From assembly GCA_009704065.1 (NCBI GenBank), contig WLEX01000059.1, forward strand, positions 1 to 7,376: DNA of 7,376 bases, written 5' to 3'. This document shows, in pieces, positions 6,402 to 7,376 of the stretch (positions are counted from its first letter, which is position 1; each line of letters starts with the position of its first letter). The stretch comes from Actinomycetota bacterium. GTDB taxonomy: Bacteria; Actinomycetota; Acidimicrobiia; Acidimicrobiales; Ilumatobacteraceae. The notes beneath the pieces are model-generated. The model had not been told where the DNA came from. It saw only the letters and a program-made list of their open reading frames with translations, and did no database searches. Position numbers and translations under genes: made by a program.

Positions 6402-6992
6402 ATGACTATCGATTCTCGATTCGCAGTTATTGCAGCCGGATTTTCCGGAGACATTGAAACTGCCACTGCTGGCCTTACAGATAACGACGGCTCAGTTCGT
6501 GCCAGTGCGTTACGCGCGCTCGCCCGCATCGGCTCTCTGCCCCTCGAGGCCATTCAGTCTGGTCTCACCGATAGCGATGCAGAAGTACGTCGCACATCAG
6601 CAGAGCTGTGCGCAACACATTCATCGGTGGAATGTCATTCACTGCTTGATGACCCCGACGTTTTTGTCGCCGAGATGGCCGCATGGGCACTGGGTGAACG
6701 ATCGCCCATTAGTGATGTAGAAATTGCGACACTCATCGATCGCACTACTTCTCACGAAGAAGCAGTTGTTCGCGAGGCATGCGCAGCTGCACTTGGTTCT
6801 ATCGGTGACATTCGAGGATTACCCGCAATCCTCGCTGCGTGTTCCGATAAGCCCGCTGTTCGACGTCGCGCCATATTGGCACTAGCCCCGTTCGAAGGTG
6901 GCGAGGTGGATGCTGCTCTCACCAATGCACTCACAGACAAAGATTGGCAAGTGCGTCAAAATGCTGAGGATCTCCTAAATCCTCGCAGTTAA
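6402..6992 (+). CDS. HEAT-repeat protein (PBS-lyase-like HEAT repeats)
   Basis: This 196-residue protein consists almost entirely of about six HEAT-like helical repeats. Each has an Asp-rich turn, then a V-R or related pair and an Ala/Leu helix: DNDGSVRASALRALARIG (about 27-44), DSDAEVRRTSAELC (57-70), DPDVFVAEMAAWALGE (84-99), HEEAVVREACAAALGSIGD (118-136), DKPAVRRRAILALAP (149-163) and DKDWQVRQNAEDLL (179-192). Such repeats form a curved solenoid that binds other proteins. Some relatives act as bilin lyases, but nothing here suggests phycobilisomes. There is no signal peptide or membrane segment, so it is probably cytoplasmic. ATG 6402 was chosen because it begins 4 bases after the preceding stop; an in-frame start at 6336 would overlap the membrane gene by 62 bases. 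Likely translated together with that gene, perhaps as its partner. The specific role is unknown. Confidence 0.85.
   Translation: MTIDSRFAVIAAGFSGDIETATAGLTDNDGSVRASALRALARIGSLPLEAIQSGLTDSDAEVRRTSAELCATHSSVECHSLLDDPDVFVAEMAAWALGERSPISDVEIATLIDRTTSHEEAVVREACAAALGSIGDIRGLPAILAACSDKPAVRRRAILALAPFEGGEVDAALTNALTDKDWQVRQNAEDLLNPRS
6966..6984 (-). terminator. Possible weak terminator for tag, inside the 3' end of the HEAT gene
   Basis: GAGGAT (6966-6971) and ATCCTC (6979-6984) form a perfect 6-base stem around a 7-base loop. On the minus strand it begins 11 bases after the tag stop, and a short UUUU run follows a few bases past the stem. The U run is short and offset, so any termination would be weak. 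The repeat also falls within coding sequence of the HEAT gene, so codon content could explain it. Confidence 0.25.
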
Positions 6993-6995
6993 CAC

Positions 6996-7376
6996 CTAGC
7001 GATTCTTTATGACTTTTTGTCGGGAGCTTTCACAAACATCGTGCACATGACATTCCACAAGATGGTCATTTATTAGTCCCATCGATTGCATAAACGAATA
7101 CATGGTGGTTGGTCCCACAAACTTCCATCCGCGTTTTTTTAATGCCTTCGACAGTGCAGTTGCAGATGGAGATACAGTTGCAATTCCGGATGCGTGAGTG
7201 CTTTCACCATCACGACCCAATGGTGTGTCTGGTGCAAACGACCAAATGAACTCAGATAGTGACCCAGTCTCTTCAATTAGTTCAAGCGCACGTGCAGCGT
7301 TATTAATCGTTGCTTCAATTTTGCCGCGATGGCGCACAATGCCCGCATCAAGAACAAGGCGTTCGATATCTTTCTC
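6996..7376 (-). CDS. tag: DNA-3-methyladenine glycosylase I, C-terminal 126 residues
   Basis: Tag removes 3-methyladenine from alkylated DNA as the first step of base excision repair in the cytoplasm. The frame is open to the right edge and ends at TAG 6998-6996. Family features in the visible part are DAGIVRHRGKIEATINNA (10-27), SEFIWSF (41-47), and KALKKRGWKFVGPTTMYSFMQSMGLINDH (77-105), the most conserved block. His105 and Cys109, four apart in NDHLVEC, match the His-x3-Cys half of the structural zinc site known in E. coli Tag. The other two ligands and the catalytic pocket lie in the N-terminal ~60-70 residues beyond the window. The tail after Cys109 is short (17 residues). The gene converges on the HEAT gene with a 3-base gap. 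A GTG at 7337 is not the start, because family sequence continues upstream of it. Confidence 0.93.
   Translation of the reverse strand, partial: EKDIERLVLDAGIVRHRGKIEATINNAARALELIEETGSLSEFIWSFAPDTPLGRDGESTHASGIATVSPSATALSKALKKRGWKFVGPTTMYSFMQSMGLINDHLVECHVHDVCESSRQKVIKNR

Overview
The window looks like a stretch of core chromosome from an actinobacterium. An early-branching lineage such as Acidimicrobiia (Ilumatobacter-like) is the best guess. The evidence is a Lon-like PDZ protease next to a UPF0182 membrane protein (a typical actinobacterial pair), a DivIVA-type coiled-coil protein, and base composition that by eye is near 50% GC, lower than most Actinomycetota. The class assignment is inference. 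There are no rRNA or tRNA genes, insertion sequences, CRISPR arrays or integrase genes. Coding density is very high, and no gap between genes exceeds about 60 bases.

Left and centre (1-6075, minus strand): three genes are read leftwards and probably form one operon. First is a membrane-anchored PDZ/Lon-like serine protease (6075-4924). After 57 bases comes a 646-residue protein with an N-terminal DivIVA-like domain, a long coiled coil, an acidic Val/Glu-rich linker and a C-terminal domain resembling phage Mu F / SPP1 gp7 minor head proteins (4866-2926). After a further 17 bases comes a UPF0182 integral membrane protein (2908 to beyond the left edge). Protease and UPF0182 genes are neighbours in mycobacteria (recalled as Rv3194c/Rv3193c), so the DivIVA-MuF gene appears to sit inside a conserved pair. 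It is the most unusual item here. A perfect 7-bp inverted repeat spans its stop codon and covers the only Shine-Dalgarno-like bases before the UPF0182 start.

Right (6110-6992, plus strand): 34 bases from the protease start, a divergent pair begins. It is a 95-residue protein with two predicted membrane segments, followed after 4 bases by a 196-residue HEAT-repeat protein. These probably form a two-gene operon, possibly a membrane protein and a soluble scaffold.

Right edge (6996-7376, minus strand): the C-terminal part of DNA-3-methyladenine glycosylase I (tag) converges on the HEAT gene with only 3 bases between the stop codons.

None of the five visible start codons has a strong, well-placed Shine-Dalgarno sequence, so leaderless or coupled translation may be common in this genome.
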